Below, one piece after another: positions 7,385-12,911 of a stretch of DNA of 21,995 nt. This DNA is from a virus: positions 1 to 21,995 of IMG/VR virus record IMGVR_UViG_3300017952_000119. One strand, written 5' to 3'. The translations under genes and the position numbers were made by a program. Numbering within the stretch: position 1 is the first letter of the stretch; each line of letters starts with the position of its first letter. A model generated the notes under the pieces. It had not been told where the DNA came from and did no database searches. It worked only from the letters and a program-made list of their open reading frames with translations.

Positions 7385-8670
7385 CAGTCATATTCCAAAT
7401 CATCTTGGTCTGAGATAATCAAATCTTGTGCATCATCTCCAGATATTTCTTCAAACGAACCAGAGCCTGGTGTAAATTTACAGAACCAGTTTTTGTTATC
7501 TTGTCCATGTCTGAATTTAGCTAATTTGAATTTAACAACGTGGGGAGATTTCTGTACCAGAGTGACTACACAGTCCGCATCCATACCTATGGCATCAGAT
7601 TGAGATAAATGAATTACTGAAGGGGGTTCGTTACCTCCACCTTCTCTATTCATTTGTGCAGCAGATATAATCGGGATATCATATCTCTGAGCTATTGCTT
7701 TGATATCAGCACTTAACGAAGCAACAGCTCGCCAATCATCTCCCCCTGACTTCAACAAAGTTAAATAGTCTATATAAACAACAGTTGGCTTATGTTCTTG
7801 TATTCTACTAGCAACAACTGCTGGAGAAACTGCTCCTCTACTACCGTCTACTACTGTAAAACTTCCTTTAATTTTTTTAGGAAGTTCTTGTAAGAATTTC
7901 TTGTATTCTCTAATATCAAAGTTTTCACCTTTCATTAAATCTAAAGATTTGAAAGTTTCTTTTCCGTATTCTGAAGAAAGAAAACTTTGTACCCTAAACC
8001 CAATTTGTTTTGAAGGTTGTTCTAAAGATACAAATAAAACTTTTTCTCCTGCTTGTAATGCTGAACAAGCCATACGAATTAAAGTCCAAGTTTTTCCTTG
8101 CCCTAATCTAGCTCCTACTACCCAGAAATCTCCTCCTGATGCTCCACCAGTTAAATTATCTAAAGTTGGGAAGCCAGTTGGTATTCCAGCTAAACCTCTT
8201 TTATCTTTTGCAGCTATTCTTCTTTCAATATCTGCTAGTAAATAATCTCCATCTGATACAACATCTAAAGTACTAGAACCAGTACTAACTTTTTTCTGAA
8301 GTAATAAAATATCTTGATACAAAGAATCTAATAACTTAGAACCTTGTTCTTTTTCTTTTATATCTTCAAAAGTATTTTTCATTAAAGAACTTAACTTAGT
8401 TCTAACATAGTTATCTTTAACTTCTGAACAAAAATGTTCTAAGTCATCTACCTTGTACAAAGTAACTTCAGGGAAGTTAGTTTTAAAAGCATTAGTACTA
8501 GGTAAAGTTCTATGCTGTATAAAGTACTTTTCTATCCAAGAATATTCTTCAGGATATGATATAAAGTATTCTCTACTTATTCCTTGTTCAGCTATTACTG
8601 CGTAGTCTTTTCTGCGTAGCAAAGCAGAAACAAGAAGTATTTCAGGATGTGCTGACATCTTCTGCTCCAA
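7384..8670 (-). CDS. DnaB-type replicative helicase
   Basis: The C-terminal RecA-like domain is clear. GIPTGFPTLDNLTGG leads into the Walker A motif GARLGQGKT at residues 186-194. VLFVSLEQP carries the H1a glutamate, VVYIDYLTLL near 285 is Walker B, and IPIISAAQMNREGG is the H3/sensor motif with its glutamine. The N-terminal 130 residues are helical and match the DnaB N-domain that binds primase. The hexamer would unwind the fork 5' to 3', together with the primase encoded four genes downstream. It is the first gene of the left minus-strand operon. Upstream at 8694-8707 is a perfect inverted repeat that could control it. At 428 aa it is of usual length for a phage DnaB. Confidence 0.92.
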   Translation of the reverse strand: MEQKMSAHPEILLVSALLRRKDYAVIAEQGISREYFISYPEEYSWIEKYFIQHRTLPSTNAFKTNFPEVTLYKVDDLEHFCSEVKDNYVRTKLSSLMKNTFEDIKEKEQGSKLLDSLYQDILLLQKKVSTGSSTLDVVSDGDYLLADIERRIAAKDKRGLAGIPTGFPTLDNLTGGASGGDFWVVGARLGQGKTWTLIRMACSALQAGEKVLFVSLEQPSKQIGFRVQSFLSSEYGKETFKSLDLMKGENFDIREYKKFLQELPKKIKGSFTVVDGSRGAVSPAVVASRIQEHKPTVVYIDYLTLLKSGGDDWRAVASLSADIKAIAQRYDIPIISAAQMNREGGGNEPPSVIHLSQSDAIGMDADCVVTLVQKSPHVVKFKLAKFRHGQDNKNWFCKFTPGSGSFEEISGDDAQDLIISDQDDLEYD

Positions 8671-8693
8671 TCGTCTTATCTATTTAGTTGTTA

Positions 8694-8707
8694 CACAAGC
8701 TCTTGTG
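8694..8707. promoter_or_regulatory. Palindrome between divergent genes (operator candidate)
   Basis: CACAAGCTCTTGTG is a 14-base perfect inverted repeat lying 24 nt before the helicase start, in the 127-nt gap between the minus-strand replication operon and the plus-strand holin-like gene. The location suits a repressor site acting on one or both promoters. No clear -35/-10 pair is placed with confidence here. The rest of the gap is A/T-rich, with T-runs at about 8749-8771. Confidence 0.4.
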
Positions 8708-8797
8708 ATAAGAAAGTAATTTACACCATATTGATTTTTATGTGTAGTTTTTTTAAATATTTTTTTTTACTAGACTGTTTTACGAAGGAGAAGATAA

Positions 8798-8986
8798 ATG
8801 GAAAAATACAAAGACCTTTTAGAAAGAGTTGGATTTACATTTGCAGAAGCATTCATTGCTTCCATAACTGTAGCTCCACTCATTGAATTAGATGCTTCAA
8901 CTTTACAGTTGGCAATCATTGCAGGTGCTTCAGCAGCTCTTGTTGTAGTAAAAGAATTTGTAAAAAATAATATGCCTAGTAAGTAA
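8798..8986 (+). CDS. Holin-like protein, r1t-type
   Basis: A strong ribosome-binding site (GAAGGAGAAG) precedes the ATG. The 62-aa protein starts with a short polar helix (KYKDLLERVGFTFAEAFIAS), followed by a first hydrophobic helix. A short turn with polar residues (LDASTLQ) leads to a second helix (LAIIAGASAALVVVKEFV) and a lysine tail. Two helices with an 'ERvxxTFxeAFxAs' N-terminus resemble the r1t holin family, which pierces the membrane at lysis. It is on the opposite strand from the other small membrane genes at 1-608 and directly precedes the tRNA-like gene. The family call rests on recalled pattern and is not tested. Confidence 0.65.
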   Translation: MEKYKDLLERVGFTFAEAFIASITVAPLIELDASTLQLAIIAGASAALVVVKEFVKNNMPSK

Positions 8987-8993
8987 TACTGGT

Positions 8994-8999
8994 ATAATT
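8994..8999 (+). promoter_or_regulatory. Extended -10 promoter for the tRNA-like gene
   Basis: TGGTATAAT is an extended -10 element (TGn-TATAAT). Its TATAAT spans 8994-8999, exactly seven bases before the first base of the acceptor stem at 9006, so transcription would start at or next to the 5' end of the tRNA-like gene. No good -35 is seen, which is normal for extended -10 promoters. Confidence 0.5.
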
Positions 9000-9005
9000 A
9001 TTTTA

Positions 9006-9082
9006 GGGCTGGTACTGGAAAGACTTGCTAAGTGTTGCGGGACAGTTAGTAGGTAACGAGGGTTCGATTCCCTCCCAGTCCA
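9006..9082 (+). tRNA. tRNA-like gene, possibly tRNA-Ser(GCU) lacking a normal D-arm
   Basis: A seven-base acceptor stem pairs 9006-9012 (GGGCTGG) with 9075-9081 (CCAGTCC, one G-U pair). A perfect T-arm is present (GAGGG, loop TTCGATT, CCCTC, 9058-9074) with A at the discriminator position. No CCA is encoded. GTTA/TAAC at 9045-9057 abuts the T-stem like a long variable arm. The loop TTGCTAA would carry anticodon GCU for serine, but its stem has a G-G mismatch. I cannot draw a four-base D-stem, since the space between acceptor and anticodon stem is too short. It is either a functional D-armless serine tRNA, a decayed tRNA, or a tRNA mimic or attachment-site relic. The promoter placed just before it favours expression. 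Confidence 0.55.
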
Positions 9083-9086
9083 CAAC

Positions 9087-9266
9087 ATGGACGAATTAGA
9101 TAAAAAAATTCAAAGAGAAGGTAAAAAGTTAGTAGCTAATTTAGAACGCCTTTTATCAATGATAGATGATTATTCAAATCCTAGAATGTATCGTTGTTCT
9201 GTTTGTAAAAGAAAGTTATCAAATCACAAAGAAAATATCTTTTGTGAAAACAGAGAGCATTTTTAA
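9087..9266 (+). CDS. 59-aa protein with zinc-ribbon tail
   Basis: The ATG lies 4 nt after the tRNA-like gene with no visible ribosome-binding site, so it is presumably read from the transcript entering from 8798 or from the tRNA promoter. Residues 1-30 are a charged helix (DELDKKIQREGKKLVANLER). The C-terminal half contains YRCSVCKRKL and then FCENREHF, giving C-x2-C...C-x4-H, a likely single zinc site. It belongs to the abundant class of tiny phage zinc-ribbon proteins of unknown role. Confidence 0.65.
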   Translation: MDELDKKIQREGKKLVANLERLLSMIDDYSNPRMYRCSVCKRKLSNHKENIFCENREHF

Positions 9267-9312
9267 GAAAGGTTAAAATTTTCTCCCAAATTTTTTCTGG
9301 GGAATTATGCCA

Positions 9313-9567
9313 CTAAGGTAAATCGTCTTCTGTTAGACCCCAATTTAAGCCTTCTGGAATACTTTTAAGGGATTGTTTTACTTTCTTTGGTGCTTTTTTA
9401 TATTGGTCTGCTTCATGGCGAATCAGCACCGAAGTCAAGATGGCGTTGGGCGAAGCGGAAACAAAAAATTTACGATTTTTGCTCAACCACAGCCTCGCTT
9501 TGCTCGGCACAACAATGCTCACTACCATATTTGCAATTACAAATAGTGATATACGTACCGTCTTCAT
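9313..9567 (-). CDS. Uncertain 84-aa open frame; C-terminal part more convincing
   Basis: The last 35 residues (KKAPKKVKQSLKSIPEGLNW, then GLTEDDLP) look like a genuine soluble C-terminus. The N-terminal 45 residues do not look like a coherent domain. In another minus-strand frame from an ATG at about 9586 a cysteine-rich 38-residue peptide (with TICNCKYG and EHCCAEQ) can be read, so two short genes may overlap here, or one gene may be frameshifted. The local base composition is richer in G+C than the surroundings (for example ATGGCGTTGGGCGAAGCGG), which hints at separate ancestry. A plus-strand frame at 9387-9608 is also open but has no supporting site. Confidence 0.35.
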   Translation of the reverse strand: MKTVRISLFVIANMVVSIVVPSKARLWLSKNRKFFVSASPNAILTSVLIRHEADQYKKAPKKVKQSLKSIPEGLNWGLTEDDLP

Positions 9568-9604
9568 TTTTCGTTGTCATACACATAGAAATCAATCGTA
9601 TCAT

Positions 9605-9686
9605 ATAAAAAAAAAGAAGTCCATTTAGTGTGGGTGGTGAATCAGTTGCCTGATTCGGGTGGGTTCACATCCAAATAGACTTCTTT
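9605..9686 (-). terminator. Large hairpin terminator for the 10.99-9.3 kb operon
   Basis: Outer arms AAAGAAGTC (9613-9621) and GACTTCTTT (9678-9686) enclose further paired segments and an inner perfect hairpin, GAATCAG-TTGC-CTGATTC. Read on the minus strand, the 3' arm runs into about nine U residues, the signature of an intrinsic terminator for transcripts coming from the small-terminase side. On the plus strand only three T bases follow, so it is weaker in that direction. Confidence 0.75.
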
Positions 9687-9743
9687 AAATATATATATTA
9701 AATAAATCACTTTAAGAATAGTTATAATCGTGATTTATGTCAA

Positions 9744-9853
9744 GGGAGTTTGGGGGATTTTTTCTGTCTGTAGCTTGTTGCATTGTAATGGACGATTGAA
9801 TCTTCTTCTCAGAAGACATATATCAGTGACTGAGAAATCCCCCTCAACTTCCC
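9744..9853. ncRNA. Candidate structured RNA of about 110 nt closed by a long stem
   Basis: GGGAGTTTGGGGGATTT (9744-9760) pairs with the segment AAATCCCCC...AACTTCCC (9835-9853) with only one or two small bulges, giving a G+C-rich stem in otherwise A/T-rich DNA. Inside lies a perfect hairpin CTTCT-TCTC-AGAAG. A TATAAT at 9723-9728 could start a plus-strand RNA just before the stem. No open frame fits. It may be a small regulatory RNA or a second terminator-like block. Direction is undecided because the stem can form on either strand. Confidence 0.45.
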
Positions 9854-9897
9854 AAATAATATTGTATACTATCTATGTTTTATGACAAATTATTCTT

Positions 9898-9969
9898 TTA
9901 TGAGTTTCGCCATACCATATAAGCAACATAGTAAAGCCAAACCACAGATAATATTAATAACCACTTCAT
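9898..9969 (-). CDS. 23-aa membrane peptide
   Basis: The ATG at 9969 overlaps the TGA of the preceding zinc-ribbon gene (ATGA), an arrangement that favours coupled translation. The peptide is MKWLLILSVVWLYYVAYMVW followed by RNS, which is almost entirely one hydrophobic helix with a positively charged N-terminal residue and a polar C-terminus. Such peptides occur as small phage membrane effectors or lysis accessories. The precise stop-start overlap is the main support. It is too short for composition tests. Confidence 0.45.
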   Translation of the reverse strand: MKWLLILSVVWLYYVAYMVWRNS

Positions 9970-10109
9970 TCTTCTTCTGTTTTAGCTATTGCTAGTTTTT
10001 TACCAAAACGTTTATTGTACTGGACACAACCTAAATTTCCGCAAACTCTATAGTTATCTTTAATTTTAAATGTTGTTTTGCAACTCTTGCAGTTTTCTAT
10101 AAATTTCAT
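9966..10109 (-). CDS. 47-aa zinc-ribbon protein
   Basis: MKFIENCKSCKTTFKIKD begins with C-x2-C, and VCGNLGCVQYNKRFGKK supplies the second pair (C-x4-C), so four cysteines could hold one zinc. The pattern 'RvCgNlgCvqYNkRFgkk' resembles the 58-aa protein at 6890-7066, which suggests related small zinc proteins in two operons. AAGGAG lies 13 nt before the ATG. Immediately before the ATG is GAGAGC, part of a leader shared with the gene starting at 10992. Confidence 0.72.
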   Translation of the reverse strand: MKFIENCKSCKTTFKIKDNYRVCGNLGCVQYNKRFGKKLAIAKTEEE

Positions 10110-10293
10110 GCTCTCAGTTTATCTCCTTCTAAAAATTTTCTGTATATAAAAAATGGGTGACCAACAGGGTTAGTGAAAAATCGTAATTTTTGGTGGGGTG
10201 GGGTGCAAAGTTTTTCATTTTAAGTACTCATCACCTGTTTTGTGTAATAATTTTGATTGCAGCTCTATCCGATTGTTAAACGAGAACTTAATC

Positions 10294-10545
10294 TCAATCA
10301 ATCAGCTCTAGCAACCAGCTCCCATTGATTTTTATGCTCTCAAAATCTGTTTTAATCATGTGCTGCTGTCTGGATAAGTATGCTTTTGTGCTCTTTTGTT
10401 GAGTAAAGACACGGTCTTTGCTAATTGGCTCATTTATTGAGAACATTGCAGGTTTATTTCCATATCTAGTAGGCAACAAATCTTTGATATCTACTTGTTC
10501 TCCACTCACTAACCCCAGCATAAAGGCTTTCTCTATATCTATCAT
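10294..10545 (-). CDS. Hypothetical 83-aa protein downstream of the small terminase
   Basis: The gene starts 12 nt after the stop of the small-terminase candidate. The protein is mixed charged, without membrane segment or cysteines (MIDIEKAFMLGLVSGEQVDI near the start, KINGSWLLELID at the end). No family is recognised. A perfect AGTATACT palindrome sits 8 bases before the ATG, and its TATACT could serve as a -10 with start at or near the ATG, giving a leaderless message. That reading is speculative. After its stop, about 180 nt (10110-10293) carry no gene. Confidence 0.6.
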   Translation of the reverse strand: MIDIEKAFMLGLVSGEQVDIKDLLPTRYGNKPAMFSINEPISKDRVFTQQKSTKAYLSRQQHMIKTDFESIKINGSWLLELID

Positions 10546-10557
10546 GAGAACAGTATA

Positions 10558-10992
10558 CTATGAAACTTCAACACCATCAATCTCCTGTCTAATAGCTTGT
10601 AAGTACTCCTCTTTGCTCCCATCAACAATCATCACACCTTGTGTGATTTGTTGTTTTATTTCTGTCTGTTTCGGGGCGTCGAGTCCATACATCTTACTTA
10701 TTCTATCCATAACCGATAAAGCTCTGTCAATAGCTCCTAACTCTCCTTGTTGAACTCTCTCCCATAAGATTAATAAGATTTGATTTAGTCGCTCATACTC
10801 TACTTGTCGGAGTTCATCTGTAGGCTCGGCGATTATGGTTTTCATACTTCGTTGTACACTCTTATAAGCTCCACTACTATCAGCATATCCTAATTGCTTT
10901 GCAATGACCTCATAAGAAGCTCCAGCTTTGCGTAATTCGAGAGCTTGTCTGTCTTTTTCTCTTACTTCGATTGATTTAGTATTTACTTTCAT
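10558..10992 (-). CDS. Probable small terminase subunit / HTH protein
   Basis: Residues 10-45 form a helix-turn-helix with ALELRKAGASYEVIAKQLGY followed by an alanine/serine-rich turn and AYKSVQRSMK. ELRQVEYERLNQILLILWER and GAIDRALSVMDRISKMYGLD then complete a helical oligomerisation region. This order (rkaGasyxxIAxqLGY...AYkaV..., then 'E..Rl..ll..lw' and 'AidrxLrimerrakllGLD') is familiar from small terminase-like DNA-binding proteins of actinobacteriophages. The subunit would recognise packaging sites and load the large terminase, which is encoded at 17760-19145, unusually far away and beyond an opposite-strand block. Just before the ATG is the leader AGATAAAC with GAGTAC. Confidence 0.75.
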   Translation of the reverse strand: MKVNTKSIEVREKDRQALELRKAGASYEVIAKQLGYADSSGAYKSVQRSMKTIIAEPTDELRQVEYERLNQILLILWERVQQGELGAIDRALSVMDRISKMYGLDAPKQTEIKQQITQGVMIVDGSKEEYLQAIRQEIDGVEVS

Positions 10993-11279
10993 GTACTCTG
11001 TTTATCTTACTGTGAAACTGTCATCTATGCAAAGCCAAACCCCATCATTTTTGAATATCCCTTAGAGGTCTTAATTTATGTCGTGTTTCGCCATTACTTG
11101 TAGTACCTAAACACTATTTTTTTATCTTGAATAGTATCTATTTGGATAGTATTTGAGGTCTGGAAATAACTGTTTTTACGTTCTTTTACTCTATCTATAT
11201 CATAAAAATGATTTAATGACACCGAAGCCGATTTTTTTGAAAATTTCGTGCATTTGAGGGCAAAACCTTACCTTTGAGC

Positions 11280-11297
11280 TTGTGAAAAATTTCACAA
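11280..11297. promoter_or_regulatory. 18-base perfect palindrome
   Basis: TTGTGAAAAATTTCACAA is fully self-complementary apart from its two-base centre. TGTGA...TCACA half-sites are the classic shape of dimeric helix-turn-helix regulator sites, including CRP-like factors. It lies in the divergent control region, about 280 nt before the small-terminase gene start and about 800 nt before the plus-strand cassettes. Confidence 0.5.
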
Positions 11298-11364
11298 AGT
11301 CCAACTATTAGGCGTGTACTCAGCTAATTTTTGCTCAAAAATGGCTATTTTTTTAATGAATATT

Positions 11365-11392
11365 TATACATAAAAAATGTATAATTATACAT
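11365..11392. repeat. Iteron-like TATACAT repeats
   Basis: TATACAT occurs at 11365-11371 and 11386-11392, and its reverse complement ATGTATA lies between them at 11377-11383. The setting is nearly pure A/T. Three spaced copies in an A/T-rich stretch resemble initiator-binding or DNA-unwinding elements, but three short A/T-rich copies can also occur by chance. Confidence 0.35.
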
Positions 11393-11418
11393 AAATTTCT
11401 AGTCCTCTTGTATAAAAT

Positions 11419-11457
11419 CCCATGAAATAAGGCTTTAAAATAGGCTTATTTTATGGG
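11419..11457. other. 13-bp stem hairpin
   Basis: CCCATGAAATAAG (11419-11431) pairs with CTTATTTTATGGG (11445-11457), twelve canonical pairs and one G-U, around a 13-base loop. An alternative stem, AAAATAG with CTATTTT, overlaps it, so two exclusive folds are possible. No T-tract follows directly, so it is not a plain terminator. It may be a leader switch or a replication-related cruciform. Confidence 0.5.
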
Positions 11458-11511
11458 CTATTTTCCAGCTTATTTATTGAAAAAATCTTAAAAATAGGCT
11501 ACCTAATTGCG

Positions 11512-12060
11512 AGGACAATAGTATACTTATTATAAGGTATTTTATATCTTAAACCATCTTGGATAAAGAGGACAATAGGTGGTAGTTGGTCTATAGTCGT
11601 TGTCGGAGGACAAAATGGAACTGACCTTCAGCCTAAGTGTAAAACCTCTCCAAGAGGACACACAGAGCTTGTGTTTTCAAGCTGACTAGAGGTCAATACC
11701 TACACTCTTGCGACCTTACTGTCAGATGAGGACACAAGTTATGCCTTCGGTTATGAGGGCAGAGTTTGTGATGTTGGTGGTTGATTTTATCACAACCATA
11801 CGAGTGTCGGAGGACTGCTCAGACTACCATGATAACCAAGCCTGTTGGAGGGCGATACTTCAGTTCAAGAAGTAAAAACTACCAAGCTAGGTAGAGGACT
11901 AACGTTTTATGTGTTAGAAATTGTCTGTGCGTTGGTGTGTAGGGAGGGCAACCTCCTGTGTAGCCAAATAGTTTGTACAAAAGTACCATAATCATAAAAA
12001 AGAGGTCTTTTCTTAATAACCAAGTTCCTACATAATAGAGGACGCCTAGTGGATAATCAT
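11512..12060 (+). ncRNA. Candidate large structured RNA, about 550 nt
   Basis: This gene-free stretch is richer in G+C than its flanks and full of local pairing. TGACCT (11622-11627) pairs with AGGTCA (11690-11695). Inside are CCTCT-CCA-AGAGG (11645-11657) and AGCTTG-TGTTTT-CAAGCT (11666-11683). Further on is GGAGG-GCAA-CCTCC (11943-11956), a stem with a GNRA tetraloop. The phrase GTCGGAGGAC occurs twice. Large structured phage RNAs of this size (GOLLD, ROOL) are known, often near tRNAs, but I cannot assign one. Two short frames exist as alternatives: a 24-aa one at 11615-11689 with GGAGG before its ATG, and a 49-aa one at 11726-11875 without a site. Confidence 0.5.
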
Positions 12061-12062
12061 AC

Positions 12063-12334
12063 GATACGCATTACAATGTCCTCATAGAAATGGGGGTATA
12101 TATGGCTAGAATTGGCTCATGCAGAAGATGTGGAGGACACAATGCCTCAACTTGCTCCTGCGATAGATTAATGATTAATGCTAATTTTCCAATTCAAATG
12201 GGATTGGATAAAAAAAGAGGTCAAGCTCGAAAAATACTAATCAAAAATCCAGAAAAAATAAATCAAATAATAGACATATTAACTAATTAATTAACAGTAA
12301 CTAACTAACTAATGAGGACATTACAATGCGTATC
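12063..12334. repeat. Inverted repeat A around a one-gene cassette
   Basis: The left arm is 12063-12083 (begins GATACGCATTACAATG, ends GTCCTC). The right arm is 12314-12334 (begins GAGGACATTACAATGCG). Nineteen of 21 positions are complementary, the mismatches being two central bases. The left arm lies in the 5' leader of the 62-aa gene and the right arm 24 nt after its stop. GAGGAC is at the inner end of both arms. Confidence 0.75.
12102..12290 (+). CDS. 62-aa zinc-binding protein
   Basis: I start at the ATG at 12102 because GGGGG lies six bases before it; an in-frame ATG at 12090 would place that site inside the gene. The N-terminus ARIGSCRRCGGHNASTCSCD has C-x2-C followed by C-x-C, four cysteines and a histidine able to bind zinc. 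The rest is basic (KKRGQARKILIKNPEKINQI). The 'MARvGsCRxCGGhxAStCSC' opening is a known small-phage-protein pattern of unknown function. The gene is alone in cassette A, bounded by an inverted repeat. Confidence 0.75.
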   Translation: MARIGSCRRCGGHNASTCSCDRLMINANFPIQMGLDKKRGQARKILIKNPEKINQIIDILTN

Positions 12335-12378
12335 TAAAAGTACACTTCACAATGTACTCCGAGAAAGAGAGTATATAT

Positions 12379-12663
12379 ATGAATAAAGAACAATTATTAG
12401 AGTTGATTGAGGAATTTGGCGAGGTCAAATTCACTAGAAAACAACTTAATCTTTTAAGAGAAATCTTAAATGTTAATACTATGACACTAGTACATGAGTA
12501 CAGCAACAAAAACTCAAAAAGTTTCAAAGTTGCTTTAGAAAAATTGGCTAGTGTTAATTACGCTATAGCAAATGTTATGGAGGAGGTCAGCCCATCATTT
12601 GACCGAAATAAATGGTTCAATGAGGGCAACAAAACATCTTCTGCTTATATGCTATGGGGCTAA
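12379..12663 (+). CDS. Hypothetical 94-aa protein
   Basis: The ATG at 12379 is chosen because GAGAGAG precedes it. The in-frame ATG at 12352 lies within the inverted-repeat arm. The leader is nearly the same as that of the gene at 12102. The protein is mostly helical and acidic at first (NKEQLLELIEEFGEVKFTRK) and ends with a polar tail rich in Asn, Ser and Trp (FDRNKWFNEGNKTSSAYMLW). There is no cysteine and no membrane segment. The family is not recognised. Confidence 0.72.
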   Translation: MNKEQLLELIEEFGEVKFTRKQLNLLREILNVNTMTLVHEYSNKNSKSFKVALEKLASVNYAIANVMEEVSPSFDRNKWFNEGNKTSSAYMLWG

Positions 12664-12818
12664 GTCAAGAGGTCGATACACGTATAAAATGTATGTGTAA
12701 TCAATTCATGGCTAAAGTTTCCGTAATGGCTAACGTAAAGAGTACAACACTTGTACAATTCTTATGTTTCCATTGTGGTGCGAGTACAGTAGCCAAAGAA
12801 CAAGCTAAAAGAGTATAA
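12654..12818 (+). CDS. 54-aa zinc-ribbon protein
   Basis: The ATG at 12654 overlaps the end of the preceding gene by 10 nt, which suggests coupled translation. The protein reads MGLSQEVDTRIKCMCNQF at the start and has a second pair in FLCFHCGAST. C-x-C and C-x2-C with about 27 residues between make a plausible zinc ribbon of the kind found on transcription or translation accessory proteins. The pattern 'rikCxCxxxm.vsvm.nv.stt.vxFxCfhCG' suggests one beta-ribbon domain. It ends ten bases before arm B-right. Function is unknown. Confidence 0.68.
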   Translation: MGLSQEVDTRIKCMCNQFMAKVSVMANVKSTTLVQFLCFHCGASTVAKEQAKRV

Positions 12819-12911
12819 AATAATTATTCGGAGTACATTGAGAAGTGTATAGTATGAATTATAACAATCAGTAATCTACGATAGGTCTGTGTCCTCATGG
12901 AAGGATAAAAC

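Larger units (their letters stand above)
10993..11511. other. Gene-free A/T-rich region with palindromes and repeats
   Basis: No convincing open frame exists on either strand. The region holds a perfect 18-base palindrome (11280-11297), short repeats of TATACAT (11365-11392), a long hairpin (11419-11457) and several GAGNNC words (11086, 11150, 11255, 11512 on plus; GTACTC and GTCCTC at about 11315 and 11402). It lies between divergently oriented modules: minus-strand genes end their upstream side here and plus-strand genes begin after 12060. Replication origin, divergent promoters or both are plausible. I could not place a standard -35/-10 pair with confidence. Confidence 0.55.
12341..12849. 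repeat. Inverted repeat B around a two-gene cassette
   Basis: The left arm 12341-12361 (begins TACACTTCAC, contains GTACTC) and the right arm 12829-12849 (begins CGGAGTACATTG) are complementary at 20 of 21 positions. The left arm is in the leader of the 94-aa gene. The right arm follows the stop of the 54-aa gene by 10 nt. It starts 6 nt after arm A-right. Confidence 0.78.

Noticed and set aside
9006-9082. Phage attachment site (attP) within a tRNA
   Set aside because: No integrase gene is in the window and the 5' half also pairs as an acceptor stem, so an expressed tRNA-like gene is simpler. It remains an open alternative.
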